From contig JAEYQO010000083.1 in the NCBI GenBank assembly GCA_023409975.1, positions 1-64,000 on the forward strand: DNA of 64,000 nt, written 5' to 3'. The position numbers and the translations under genes were made by a program. Source of the stretch: Bacteroidota bacterium (lineage in GTDB: Bacteria > Bacteroidota > Bacteroidia > Chitinophagales > Chitinophagaceae). Below, piece by piece: positions 6,543 through 14,327 of this stretch. How positions within the stretch are numbered: the stretch's first letter is position 1; each line of letters opens with the position of its first letter. The notes below the pieces were generated by a model that was given only the letters and a program-made list of their open reading frames with translations, did not search any database and was not told where the DNA came from.

Positions 6543-8330
6543 TTAGATATTGGACATGGGATCGGTGTACATATCGTTGATCTGGTCGGCGTGTTTTTCT
6601 TCGATAACCTTTCTTTTCATTTTAAGAGAGGGTGTGAGTTCGCCACTGTCAATGGTCCATTCCCTCGGAAGCAATACAAACTTCTTCACCTGTTCCACAT
6701 GACTGAACAACGGGTTGTACTTATCCAGTTGTTTCCGGATCAGGTCCCTCACTTCGGGGAGGGCAATAATCTGCTCGTTTTGCTCAGGGACATCTTTGCC
6801 TTGCTCTTCGAGCCAGTTGCGTATAACCGCAAAGGCAGGAACGACTAGAGCGCCAACGAATTTCTTTCCGGAGCCTGTGACCAGAATCTGCTCAATAAAC
6901 GGGCTCTCCTTGACCTTATTCTCTATGGGCTGAGGGGCTACATATTTACCACCTGAGGTCTTAAACATCTCCTTTTTCCGGTCTGTTATCTTTAAAAATC
7001 GACCTTCTACCCACTGGCCGATGTCACCGGTATGAAACCAGCCATCTTTCAGCGCTTCTGCAGTTTGTTCGGGGCGCTTATAATATCCCATCATGATATT
7101 CTTACCCCGGGCCAGTATCTCCCCGTCCGGGCCCAGCTTCACTTCTACATTTTTGATCAGGGGGCCTATGGTCCCTACCCTTCTGTCTTCCGACTCAAAG
7201 CGATTGACGGAGATGACAGGAGATGTTTCTGTAAGACCGTAACCCTCCATGATGACGATTCCGGCGGCAGTAAAAATGCGTATTAAACGTTCCTGACAGG
7301 CGGCAGAACCTGTAACGATAGCCTTCACCTCTCCGCCGAGTGCCTCGCGCCATTTTGAAAAGATCAGCTTATTCGCCAGCTTCAACTGCATTTGGTACCA
7401 GCCGGAACCTTTATTGACATTGTCATATTTCTTGCCCAGTTCCAGTGCCCAGAAAAACAGAGCACGCTTTAAACCCCTGAGTGCCAGGCCTTTTGTCAGG
7501 ATCTTTTCATACACCTTTTCCAGGAGCCTGGGGACCGTTGTGAAAACCAAAGGCTTTACTTCCCTGAGATTATCACCTATAGACTCCATACTCTCGGCGT
7601 ACCAGACCGACAGCCCAGCCTGCAGGTATACATAGGTTACCATCCGCTCGAAAATATGGTTCAGGGGCAGGAAACTCAGGGTGCGGGCCCCTTTTTCGGC
7701 GAAAGAGAATGCGGGCATAGAATCCTGTACGTTATTCACAATATTGCTATGCGAAAGCATGACTCCTTTAGGGGCTCCTGTGGTACCGGAAGTATAGATA
7801 ATCGTTGCAAGGGTTTCAGCGGTGATCTGTTCCATCAGCGATTCATCAGGTTGGAGGTTCAGGTCCAAAAGCTCCGACCAGTGTCGGACGCCTTCAATCC
7901 TATCGAAGCTGAACACATGCTTTACGGAGGGGGTGTTCCCTATAGCCTCTTTAAACCTTTTGTATAACTCGCGACTTGCAACAAAAACAATGTGTACTTC
8001 GGCTTCATTGAAGATAAACTCCAATTCTCCTGGTGCGATGGTTGGATATACAGGTGTCAGTACTGCGCCTGTCATTTGCACTCCGAAATCCGTGATCATC
8101 CATTCTGGCCGGTTGGGGGAGATGATCGCAATCTTTTCCTGTTTCTCCGGGTTATTCAATTCGCCGGAAATACCCAATGACTGTATTCCGCCGGCAAGTT
8201 TTCTGGCCAGATTCCAGGTATGAGCGGCGGTATAGGTGGTCCATTGACCGTTTTCTTTGGCCGCCAGCATCGGAGCATCCGGCTCTTCGTTTGCACGTTG
8301 GGCGGGTATATCAAAGAGGCGTTGGATCAT
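6543..8330 (-). CDS. Long-chain acyl-CoA synthetase (AMP-forming)
   Basis: A 595-residue member of the AMP-dependent synthetase/ligase (ANL) family, in the branch of long-chain fatty-acid CoA ligases. The ATP-loop TIIYTSGTTGAPKGVMLSH lies at about residues 187-205, followed by GYGLTETSPV, the hinge region DRKKEMFKTSGGKYVAPQPI and a C-terminal lid. It activates fatty acids with ATP and CoA for lipid synthesis or degradation; chain length cannot be told. The N-terminus IQRLFDIPAQRANEEP is typical of Bacteroidota members. It is divergent from the UbiA-like gene at 8386. Confidence 0.9.
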   Translation of the reverse strand: MIQRLFDIPAQRANEEPDAPMLAAKENGQWTTYTAAHTWNLARKLAGGIQSLGISGELNNPEKQEKIAIISPNRPEWMITDFGVQMTGAVLTPVYPTIAPGELEFIFNEAEVHIVFVASRELYKRFKEAIGNTPSVKHVFSFDRIEGVRHWSELLDLNLQPDESLMEQITAETLATIIYTSGTTGAPKGVMLSHSNIVNNVQDSMPAFSFAEKGARTLSFLPLNHIFERMVTYVYLQAGLSVWYAESMESIGDNLREVKPLVFTTVPRLLEKVYEKILTKGLALRGLKRALFFWALELGKKYDNVNKGSGWYQMQLKLANKLIFSKWREALGGEVKAIVTGSAACQERLIRIFTAAGIVIMEGYGLTETSPVISVNRFESEDRRVGTIGPLIKNVEVKLGPDGEILARGKNIMMGYYKRPEQTAEALKDGWFHTGDIGQWVEGRFLKITDRKKEMFKTSGGKYVAPQPIENKVKESPFIEQILVTGSGKKFVGALVVPAFAVIRNWLEEQGKDVPEQNEQIIALPEVRDLIRKQLDKYNPLFSHVEQVKKFVLLPREWTIDSGELTPSLKMKRKVIEEKHADQINDMYTDPMSNI

Positions 8331-8373
8331 ACTCCGAATATAATGAAAAAAATGCCAAGCCGCCGAGGCGACT

Positions 8374-8381
8374 TACATTTG
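8374..8381 (+). promoter_or_regulatory. -7 promoter box TACATTTG
   Basis: Exact TAnnTTTG box typical of the Bacteroidota primary sigma factor, 5 bases before the GTG start of the UbiA-like gene. It implies a transcription start at or next to the start codon. No clear -33 TTTG at the usual spacing. Confidence 0.45.
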
Positions 8382-8385
8382 CGAG

Positions 8386-9234
8386 GTGCTACTGAAACTA
8401 AGAGACTGGGTATTGTTCACAAGTGTCTTTGCTGCTATCTGTGCAGTAGCACTTTGCCTTGCAACGGAGCGGCTTCTTTTGGGCAATTTACCTTCTCCGA
8501 ATTCACTGCATTTTTTTATTGCCGGCTGCACACTTGTGGTGTACAATGCCCATTTTCTGCTTCGGAAGCCGGAACCACGGGAGTCGGACCGTTATCGCTG
8601 GACCTTGAAGAACCGGTGGTTACACTGGGTAAGTTTCGTAGCCGGAGTCGTTATGACTGCATTAAGTCTGCCGGGATTGAGCAAAGAGCTGCTGATCTGG
8701 AGCATTTTTCTGGGAATCTTATCCTTTGGCTATACCTTTCCAGTACTCCCATTACCGCAGGCTCAAAGACTGCGTGAGTTTGGATGGGTGAAGATACTCA
8801 CGCTGACGAGCGTCTGGACCATTACAACTTCAGTCCTGCCGATGATCTATCATCATCACTCTATAGCAGCATATCCGGTCGAACTCAGCATCCGGTTTAT
8901 TTTCCTGTTTGTTCTTTGTGTCGCGTTTGATATCCGGGATATGCAAACTGATCTTTACAGGAACATCCGCACCATTCCGAACCGGATAGGGACGGAGCGG
9001 AGCTACAGGTTGATTTATACCGGAATGGTGGTATTTCTTGGATTATCGGTTTGGCAGTACTACCGGGTTGAAAACCTACACCATCTTTTGATTGCCTGTT
9101 TCGTTTTCCTGGTCTCTGCAGGTGCTATGCACCTCACCAGAAGACATTCCAGCGACCGCTATTTTCTTGGAGTGATTGATGGGCTGATGCTGTTATACGG
9201 CGGGCTGGTAGCTCTGTTCGGTCACTACGTATGA
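8386..9234 (+). CDS. Degenerate UbiA-like membrane protein
   Basis: A 282-residue protein with about eight hydrophobic segments. DIRDMQTD near residues 187-194, followed by RNIRTIPNRIG, resembles the second aspartate-rich motif (DxxxD) of UbiA prenyltransferases. The first motif (NDxxDxxxD) is not recognisable; its place holds NAHFLLRKPEPRESD. It may therefore bind a prenyl diphosphate differently or have lost the activity. The start is GTG at 8386, because no ATG lies near the first helix. Its 3' end overlaps the convergent RDD gene by 42 bases. Substrate unknown; no menaquinone or carotenoid gene is adjacent. Confidence 0.6.
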   Translation: MLLKLRDWVLFTSVFAAICAVALCLATERLLLGNLPSPNSLHFFIAGCTLVVYNAHFLLRKPEPRESDRYRWTLKNRWLHWVSFVAGVVMTALSLPGLSKELLIWSIFLGILSFGYTFPVLPLPQAQRLREFGWVKILTLTSVWTITTSVLPMIYHHHSIAAYPVELSIRFIFLFVLCVAFDIRDMQTDLYRNIRTIPNRIGTERSYRLIYTGMVVFLGLSVWQYYRVENLHHLLIACFVFLVSAGAMHLTRRHSSDRYFLGVIDGLMLLYGGLVALFGHYV

Positions 9235-9678
9235 TTCCGCAATCTTATCGTGAAGTGTCTGCTTTCGTTTGTCCAGTATGATGATCAGGTATCCGGAAAG
9301 CGCGGTAACCAGGGAAATATACTTTGAAAAATGACGTAGTGAGGCTTCGACAAAGTCAAGACTACCACCCTGGACATTACTAACCTTGATGCCCATGGTC
9401 CGTTGTCCGAGTGTTGCCTGACGCGTTCCCGAAACCTGGAAGGCTTCGTATAGCCAGGCGGTTATTATCAATGTGAAAGGCACCGGGATTTTGCTGCCAA
9501 TCAGGAAGGCTGTGAGCATAACAATCAGCAAGTCGATTACAAATGCTCCAAACCGTTCCCATACACTTGCATAGTTTAGAATTCTCCTGGGGAATATCGC
9601 GCTGGTCAACCTGTTCCTTCTCATCTTCAACACCGTTTTACGAGCTAACAATCCGTTCGGAAAGAGAAAGGAAAACAC
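9193..9678 (-). CDS. RDD family membrane protein
   Basis: A 161-residue protein whose YASVWERFGAFVIDLLIVML opens the RDD domain, with the characteristic Arg and Asp; RATLGQRTMGIKV is the second conserved block. Three transmembrane segments are expected (about residues 43-62, 70-85 and 125-142). The family is of mixed or unknown function; some members affect ion tolerance. The first ATG gives an extended N-terminus; an internal ATG at 9624 (MRRNRLTSAIF) is an equally good start. The stop region overlaps the convergent UbiA-like gene by 42 bases. Confidence 0.8.
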   Translation of the reverse strand: MFSFLFPNGLLARKTVLKMRRNRLTSAIFPRRILNYASVWERFGAFVIDLLIVMLTAFLIGSKIPVPFTLIITAWLYEAFQVSGTRQATLGQRTMGIKVSNVQGGSLDFVEASLRHFSKYISLVTALSGYLIIILDKRKQTLHDKIAESYVVTEQSYQPAV

Positions 9679-9780
9679 ATGCCAGCAGCATGAACATCGC
9701 GTTAAAAAAATGTATTTCTTAAGGTGTGGGCATGAAAAACCCTTGCGGAATGCCGAAAGCAGACTGCAATGGTCTAATAA

Positions 9781-9877
9781 GCCGTTGGCCGTTAGCCTTT
9801 AGCCATTGGCTGGTTTAGCGAAGGAGAAGGCCAAAGCCAAGGCCGCCCACACGACCAACAACCAACAACATCAACCA
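9781..9877 (-). repeat. Compound dispersed repeat, inverted copy
   Basis: Read on the minus strand: GTTGTTGGTTGTTGGTCGTG, then CCTTGGCTTTGGCC, CTTCGCTAAACC and AGGCTAACGGCCAACGGC. Module order matches the copies at 4301 and 4408. It occupies most of the 290-base gap between the RDD gene and the following T9SS protein gene, and the gap holds nothing else recognisable. Confidence 0.8.
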
Positions 9878-9968
9878 AACGTGTTAAGTCAGATTTGGAG
9901 ATTAATCTGGCCGACCCTCGTACATCGTATATCAACCCAATTCAAAAAGCAAGACTAGTTTTGAAACT

Positions 9969-10802
9969 CTACAGTTTTTTCACAGGTATCGTTTGCGTGA
10001 TGTTATCAGCGACCAGCCTTACCAGATACATTCCCGGCGCCCAGGAGGCTGCGTCAATGATCAACTTGTCGCTGGAAGGTGCAACTGCTGAGGTATGGAA
10101 TACTTGCTGACCCTGCAGGTTCAGGACCTGAATATTGAGACTTGAATTGGGTAGCTTCTCGAGGTTGAGACTGAATTGGTTTGTGAAAGGGTTCGGGAAT
10201 GCTGAAACATCCAACCTCTGATCTACGTCATTGACATTGAGAGTGCCCTCAGTCAATATGATCATCCGGTTTTCGCTGCGGTCGCCTGTAGCGAAATTAT
10301 CGCCATTCGCGCCGAGTACCGTCACATAAAGATTCAGGGGGCCATAGCCACCTTGAGGAGCCTTCCAGAGAAACTGTTTTTCCAGATCATTATTGATGGC
10401 GGGAATGGGATCTGTGTGTTCGATCAGTTCCAGACCTGAGAGCGGATTTGATTGTAGCCCTGATGTCGGAACGAAATTGCCTACTCCAGCTCCGTTGCTG
10501 TCTGTAGCTGCAAACTGGAAGCCATATTCCTGAAAGTAGGTTGAGCTTGCGCTGATATCTATCAGATAGACCTGGCCAGGGATATATTCTGTTGTGGTTG
10601 CCTGAGTCTGCAGATCGAATACGGACATCGTGAGAGTGAAACTGGTGTTTGCATTGGCGTGGCAACCGGCACCTGAGCAGTTGGCCAGAGAATTCTGAGC
10701 ACCAGTTCGGTTATGGCCATGCTGAGCAATTCCGTTGCTGAAGCTGGTGACACTCAGATAGAGAAATCCGCTTGAGAGGCTAAGTAGTAGCGCTTTTTTC
10801 AT
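9969..10802 (-). CDS. T9SS-exported choice-of-anchor V protein (paralogue A)
   Basis: A 277-residue exported protein: a signal-like hydrophobic N-terminus MKKALLLSLSSGFLYLSVTS, a CSGAGCH (CX4CH) motif about 40 residues in, a beta-rich domain that resembles the choice-of-anchor V/reeler-like family, and a T9SS type A sorting domain at the C-terminus (SAFPNPFTNQFSLNLE to APGMYLVRLVADN). It should be secreted and cell-surface attached. The start at 10802 was chosen over the upstream ATG at 10832 because it begins the signal peptide. It is a tandem paralogue of the gene at 10962. The CX4CH could bind heme covalently or a metal; unproven. Confidence 0.82.
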   Translation of the reverse strand: MKKALLLSLSSGFLYLSVTSFSNGIAQHGHNRTGAQNSLANCSGAGCHANANTSFTLTMSVFDLQTQATTTEYIPGQVYLIDISASSTYFQEYGFQFAATDSNGAGVGNFVPTSGLQSNPLSGLELIEHTDPIPAINNDLEKQFLWKAPQGGYGPLNLYVTVLGANGDNFATGDRSENRMIILTEGTLNVNDVDQRLDVSAFPNPFTNQFSLNLEKLPNSSLNIQVLNLQGQQVFHTSAVAPSSDKLIIDAASWAPGMYLVRLVADNITQTIPVKKL

Positions 10803-10854
10803 AAATACAGGTTTGGGCCTCCTATCGGGCATTAATTCCGTACCAGAGGCAGAT

Positions 10855-10862
10855 CAAATATA
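10855..10862 (-). promoter_or_regulatory. -7 promoter box for paralogue A
   Basis: CAAATATA on the plus strand reads TATATTTG on the minus strand, an exact TAnnTTTG box. It would start transcription about 45 bases upstream of the ATG at 10802. Confidence 0.4.
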
Positions 10863-10910
10863 TAGATTCTGAAATCGTTTTTTGAGCGGCCTTGTCAAAA
10901 TGTTGTCATG

Positions 10911-10935
10911 AAAAAAGCCGGCTTGACAGCCGGCT
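10911..10935 (-). terminator. Terminator of paralogue B gene
   Basis: Perfect 8-bp stem AGCCGGCT (10916-10923) with its repeat at 10928-10935 and a TGAC loop, followed on the minus strand by TTTTT. It is 26 bases past the stop of the gene at 10962. Confidence 0.9.
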
Positions 10936-10961
10936 ATAACTAAACATTGGATTATCTGCAA

Positions 10962-11852
10962 TTATTGTTTGCTCACCGGGATTATGCGTTGAGCGCCGTC
11001 TTTCATAATACGGACCATGTAGAGACCTGAAGCCCAGTTGTCGGCTTGGATAGCAGTAGAAGCGGCAGCATTGGTTACCTGAACCTGCTCGTTATGCAAC
11101 AGACGACCGTTCAGATCAAGTACAGCGATATCATAGTTTCCTGCATCAGCGCCTTCGAAGCGGAGGTTTACCTGGGCCGAGGCGGGATTGGGGTAAGCTG
11201 TGATCCGGATGTGCTCAGCCAGCTCTGCTACAGAGTTGGGATCTGCGAAGGTGAAGCTGGCCAAAGTTGCATGATCACCGGCATCTGCGCTACCGTTACC
11301 ATTGGTGGCGTTCACAATCACGTGGAACGTGACGGCACCTGAGTTGGGTGCTCCCCAGTTGAAGGAAGCGTTTGCCGTATTCGTATTAAAGTTGTTACCT
11401 GTACCAAGAGGCGCGGTATGTTCAATGACCTTTTTCCCCATCGTACTGCTGTTGTCTACGAGATGAACGTCAATTCCGGAACTAACCTGAAATGTTCCTG
11501 CGTTATTACCATTGATATCCGTTGCTGTCATCTGGAAGCCAAATTTCCCGGTTGAAGGGAGGGCAACATTGCTGCCCAAAAGCACCACCTTATAAACAGT
11601 TCCTGGAGTGTAAGCCTGCCCGGGCGTTATTGGAGCGCCAGGACCCGTGATAGGCTGCAACGTTAATGTGAGCTGTGTCGTATTATCGTTAGAACCGTGA
11701 CAAGTTGAGCCAGCACAGGTCTGCATCGCCGAGTTAGGATTACTTCCTGTCCGGTTGCCTTCACCGTTGTGTGCAGGTCCGGTCATGTAACTGGTCAGTG
11801 TTAGATAAGCAAAGCCACTTAAGGCAGTGAAAAGTAGAATTGGTTTCTTCAT
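10962..11852 (-). CDS. T9SS-exported choice-of-anchor V protein (paralogue B)
   Basis: A 296-residue exported protein: signal-type N-terminus MKKPILLFTALSGFAYLTL, a CAGSTCH (CX4CH) motif near residue 50 followed by GSND, a beta-rich domain containing GKFGFQMTATDINGNNAGTF, and a T9SS type A domain (ITAYPNPASAQVNLRF to ASGLYMVRIMKDG). It is arranged head to tail with its paralogue at 9969 and shares the same architecture, so the pair arose by duplication. It has its own strong terminator. The function is unknown; surface location is well supported by the sorting domain. Confidence 0.82.
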   Translation of the reverse strand: MKKPILLFTALSGFAYLTLTSYMTGPAHNGEGNRTGSNPNSAMQTCAGSTCHGSNDNTTQLTLTLQPITGPGAPITPGQAYTPGTVYKVVLLGSNVALPSTGKFGFQMTATDINGNNAGTFQVSSGIDVHLVDNSSTMGKKVIEHTAPLGTGNNFNTNTANASFNWGAPNSGAVTFHVIVNATNGNGSADAGDHATLASFTFADPNSVAELAEHIRITAYPNPASAQVNLRFEGADAGNYDIAVLDLNGRLLHNEQVQVTNAAASTAIQADNWASGLYMVRIMKDGAQRIIPVSKQ

Positions 11853-11888
11853 ACAGTTAGATTTTTATGGGTTAACTACTTTATCAGA

Positions 11889-11896
11889 TAACTTTG
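11889..11896 (+). promoter_or_regulatory. -7 promoter box TAACTTTG of trmB
   Basis: Exact TAnnTTTG box ending 6 bases before the ATG at 11903, so transcription would start almost on the start codon. This suggests a leaderless or near-leaderless trmB message. Confidence 0.45.
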
Positions 11897-11902
11897 TGGC
11901 CC

Positions 11903-12613
11903 ATGGGTCACAAAAAGTTAATCCGTTTTGAAGCTATAAAAACTTTCCCTAATGTACTTCAAAATCCGGAAAATGCAAGGGGTCGCTGGGATAAATATTT
12001 TAAAAACAATCACCCGATCACCCTGGAACTTGCGTGTGGCAAGGGCGAGTATAGTGTCAACCTGGGCAGGGAACATCGCAACCGTAATTTTATTGGAGTA
12101 GACATCAAGGGTAACCGGATATATGTTGGTGCGAAGACGGCACTTGATGAAGGCCTGGACAATGTTGCATTTCTAAGGATTCAGATCGGTCAGATCACAC
12201 AATATTTTGCACCGGATGAAGTGGAGCAGATATGGATCATTTTCCCCGATCCTTTTCTTCGGGATTCCAAGGCAAAGAACAGGCTGACCCATCCAAGGTT
12301 TCTTGCACAATATCAACAGATCCTGAAAGAGGGTGCTACCATCAACCTTAAGACAGATTCCCGGGAACTCTATGATTTTACTATGGAGACGATTTCGGAG
12401 CAGGGCTGTATTATTCATGAGCAGATCGAAGATGTTTACGGTAAAGGGAAAGCAACCGGCGCGCTGGCTATTCAGACATTCTATGAAAAGATGCATCTTG
12501 CGGAGGGTAGAACTATTTATTTCGTGAGCTTTTCCCTTCCGAAACACCCTATCAGGGTGCCGGAGAAAAAGAAAAAAATTCAGGATGAGGGGCCGGACAA
12601 TGCAGAGGCATGA
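11903..12613 (+). CDS. trmB: tRNA (guanine-N7-)-methyltransferase
   Basis: A 236-residue methyltransferase that makes m7G at position 46 of tRNA from S-adenosylmethionine. The SAM-binding LELACGKGEYSVNLG, the family motif IWIIFPDPF and the KNRLTHPRFL block match TrmB. I chose the ATG at 11903 (MGHKKLIRFEAIKTF) because the frame upstream offers only a TTG at 11894, within the promoter box. The gene overlaps the following DUF5522 gene by 4 bases (ATGA), so they are co-translated. C-terminus is Lys-rich. Confidence 0.93.
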   Translation: MGHKKLIRFEAIKTFPNVLQNPENARGRWDKYFKNNHPITLELACGKGEYSVNLGREHRNRNFIGVDIKGNRIYVGAKTALDEGLDNVAFLRIQIGQITQYFAPDEVEQIWIIFPDPFLRDSKAKNRLTHPRFLAQYQQILKEGATINLKTDSRELYDFTMETISEQGCIIHEQIEDVYGKGKATGALAIQTFYEKMHLAEGRTIYFVSFSLPKHPIRVPEKKKKIQDEGPDNAEA

Positions 12614-12828
12614 GTCGGCTGAAGGAAGGTGAAGACTACTACATACTCGCAGATGGACGGTTGGTGTTCACGGCCACTTACCTGTTAAAGCGGGGCTATT
12701 GTTGTGGTAATGGTTGTTTGAACTGCCCTTATAATTACCAGAATGTTCCTGAAGAGCGCCGGAAAGAACTACAGCGTAAAAGAGAGGAACGGGGCGGCTC
12801 TGACACTTCAGAAAATTCAAAGCGTTAG
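12610..12828 (+). CDS. DUF5522 cysteine-motif small protein
   Basis: A 72-residue protein with the conserved GYCCGNGCLNCPYNY motif (four cysteines) at residues ~29-43, typical of DUF5522. The cysteine cluster could bind zinc or an iron-sulfur centre; no function is established to my knowledge. A charged C-terminal tail (RRKELQRKREERGG) follows. It overlaps trmB by 4 bases and is 3 bases from the alkyltransferase-like gene, so trmB, this gene and the next form an operon with an RNA/DNA-modification flavour. Confidence 0.82.
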   Translation: MSRLKEGEDYYILADGRLVFTATYLLKRGYCCGNGCLNCPYNYQNVPEERRKELQRKREERGGSDTSENSKR

Positions 12829-12831
12829 AAC

Positions 12832-13164
12832 ATGTCGAGAGAAGACATTTACAGCTTTATCTATGAGATCGTCCGCCAGATTCCGAGAGGAAGGGTGAGT
12901 ACCTATGGAGCTATTGCTGCAGCGGCCGGGTTGAAGTCGGGAGCCCGTCTCGTGGGATATGCGATGAACGGAGCACACCGGATCAAACCGAAAGTACCTG
13001 CACACCGCGTGGTAAACCGGAATGGACTATTGACTGGCAAACATCATTTTTCGACACCGGGAGAAATGCAGGCTTTGCTGGAGCGGGAACATATAAAGGT
13101 GGAGCAGGATCGTGTAGTGGCGTTTGAGGAGCTTTTCTGGGATCCTCTCAAAGAGTTGCAGTAA
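12832..13164 (+). CDS. Alkyltransferase-like protein (MGMT family, no catalytic Cys)
   Basis: A 110-residue protein equal to the DNA-binding half of O6-alkylguanine-DNA alkyltransferase. The helix-turn-helix RVSTYGAIAAAAG and the arginine finger region GARLVGYAMNG are present, but the active-site PCHRV motif reads PAHRVVN, with alanine at residue 57. That is the hallmark of ATL proteins, which flag alkylated guanines for nucleotide excision repair instead of repairing them directly. It sits at the end of the trmB operon, before a bidirectional terminator. Confidence 0.88.
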   Translation: MSREDIYSFIYEIVRQIPRGRVSTYGAIAAAAGLKSGARLVGYAMNGAHRIKPKVPAHRVVNRNGLLTGKHHFSTPGEMQALLEREHIKVEQDRVVAFEELFWDPLKELQ

Positions 13165-13166
13165 AG

Positions 13167-13198
13167 AATAAAGGCCATCCATACGGACGGCCTTTATT
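13167..13198. terminator. Bidirectional terminator
   Basis: AATAAAGGCC (13167-13176) pairs with GGCCTTTATT (13189-13198), extended inward by three more pairs. A/T-rich flanks on both sides let it serve the trmB operon and the convergent transpeptidase-family gene. Confidence 0.85.
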
Positions 13199-13215
13199 AA
13201 ATGTGCGTGATATTA

Positions 13216-14040
13216 TTAGTTGACTGCGATGGTTTGCGGTGTTTCTGCGTTTGGCATGAAAGCTATATTTTCTACCCTATCGATTTTCTTGTTCAACCAC
13301 TGTGAGTTGGCCAGGAACTTCTCCTGGGGAGCGTAGATAAACATCACCGTACGATCCTTGATCAGGTTGATCAGTTTAGGGGCAAGATCACGGCTTACTG
13401 CAGGACAGCCCCAGCTACGGCCCAGTCTGCCCTGACCTGCGATAAAATCTTTGCTGACATAATCGGCACCATGCACTACGATTGCCCGGCTATAGGCGTC
13501 GGAATTGAAACCTTTATCCATCCCGTGCATGCGAAGCGAAAGACCGTGCTTACCGTGATAGGTAGCATCCGTCACGTAGAAGCCGAGGCTGCTCTGGTGA
13601 GAATTGGTGGTATTCGAAAAGTTATTGGCAAATTCCAGACCTGATCCCTGACCGTGAGCCACATAATCATTGAAAATCAGCTCCTGCGATTTGAGATCAA
13701 ATACCCAAAGGCGCTTTGCTTTTGAAGACTGTGAGAAATCGACAATAGACAGTACATCTTTGCCGTCGTTCAGACGACCTTCATTTTTAAGATTCAGGTA
13801 GCCCCGCATGCCTTTTTCAAAAACTTCGAAGCTAAGCTTCTCACCGCCTTTGAAATCGACCTGATCATATACACTCTTTATGTATGATTCAGCATCGGCG
13901 AATGCGGGTTTAATATTGGATTCGGCAGCTTTAACAGTTGATTCAGTTTTGGTTTTGTCTTCGTTACCTTTCGCAGTTCCGAGTTTAACAGATACTCCAA
14001 GGACAGACAGCACAGAGACAGACAAGATCAGTTTTTTCAT
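13216..14040 (-). CDS. Murein L,D-transpeptidase catalytic-domain family protein
   Basis: A 274-residue exported protein. The signal peptide MKKLILSVSVLSVLGVSVKL is followed by a linker to about residue 50. The C-terminal half carries the conserved HGAD and GRSWGCPAVS elements, the last with the candidate nucleophile cysteine, as in the YkuD-like family often named murein L,D-transpeptidase catalytic domain family. It would act on peptidoglycan peptides in the periplasm. The gene is monocistronic, with a bidirectional terminator behind it and divergent from the thiolase. The exact reaction (cross-linking or hydrolysis) is open. Confidence 0.82.
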   Translation of the reverse strand: MKKLILSVSVLSVLGVSVKLGTAKGNEDKTKTESTVKAAESNIKPAFADAESYIKSVYDQVDFKGGEKLSFEVFEKGMRGYLNLKNEGRLNDGKDVLSIVDFSQSSKAKRLWVFDLKSQELIFNDYVAHGQGSGLEFANNFSNTTNSHQSSLGFYVTDATYHGKHGLSLRMHGMDKGFNSDAYSRAIVVHGADYVSKDFIAGQGRLGRSWGCPAVSRDLAPKLINLIKDRTVMFIYAPQEKFLANSQWLNKKIDRVENIAFMPNAETPQTIAVN

Positions 14041-14296
14041 AGCAGAAAGGATAAAATGGTTTGTAATGGTATGATGTAAAATTACCTCATAAGGCCCTAT
14101 TAACCAACGATTTTGCGGAATAGTTTACCCGTTTAACTCCGGTTTAACTCCCCTTGTGGAAAGGTGTGAATGCCATCATAAGAAAGCGGCTCTGTTGGAA
14201 AAATGGCATGCAAAATCCGCTACTAAATAGGCCAGAATATATAGCATCATCGATAAAGCATTGGTTAGTAAGCGGCTATAACTAGTCTGAATTCCG

Positions 14297-14304
14297 TAGT
14301 TTTG
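14297..14304 (+). promoter_or_regulatory. -7 promoter box TAGTTTTG of the thiolase gene
   Basis: Exact TAnnTTTG box 23 bases before the ATG of the thiolase gene. The 14041-14296 stretch upstream has no gene; it shows GTTTAACTCC-type direct repeats at 14123-14151. Confidence 0.5.
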
Positions 14305-14327
14305 GCCGTCTTTAAAAAAATTTAGTC

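Noticed and set aside
9895..10110. 71-codon plus-strand frame
   Set aside because: Mostly antisense to the T9SS sorting domain of the gene at 9969.
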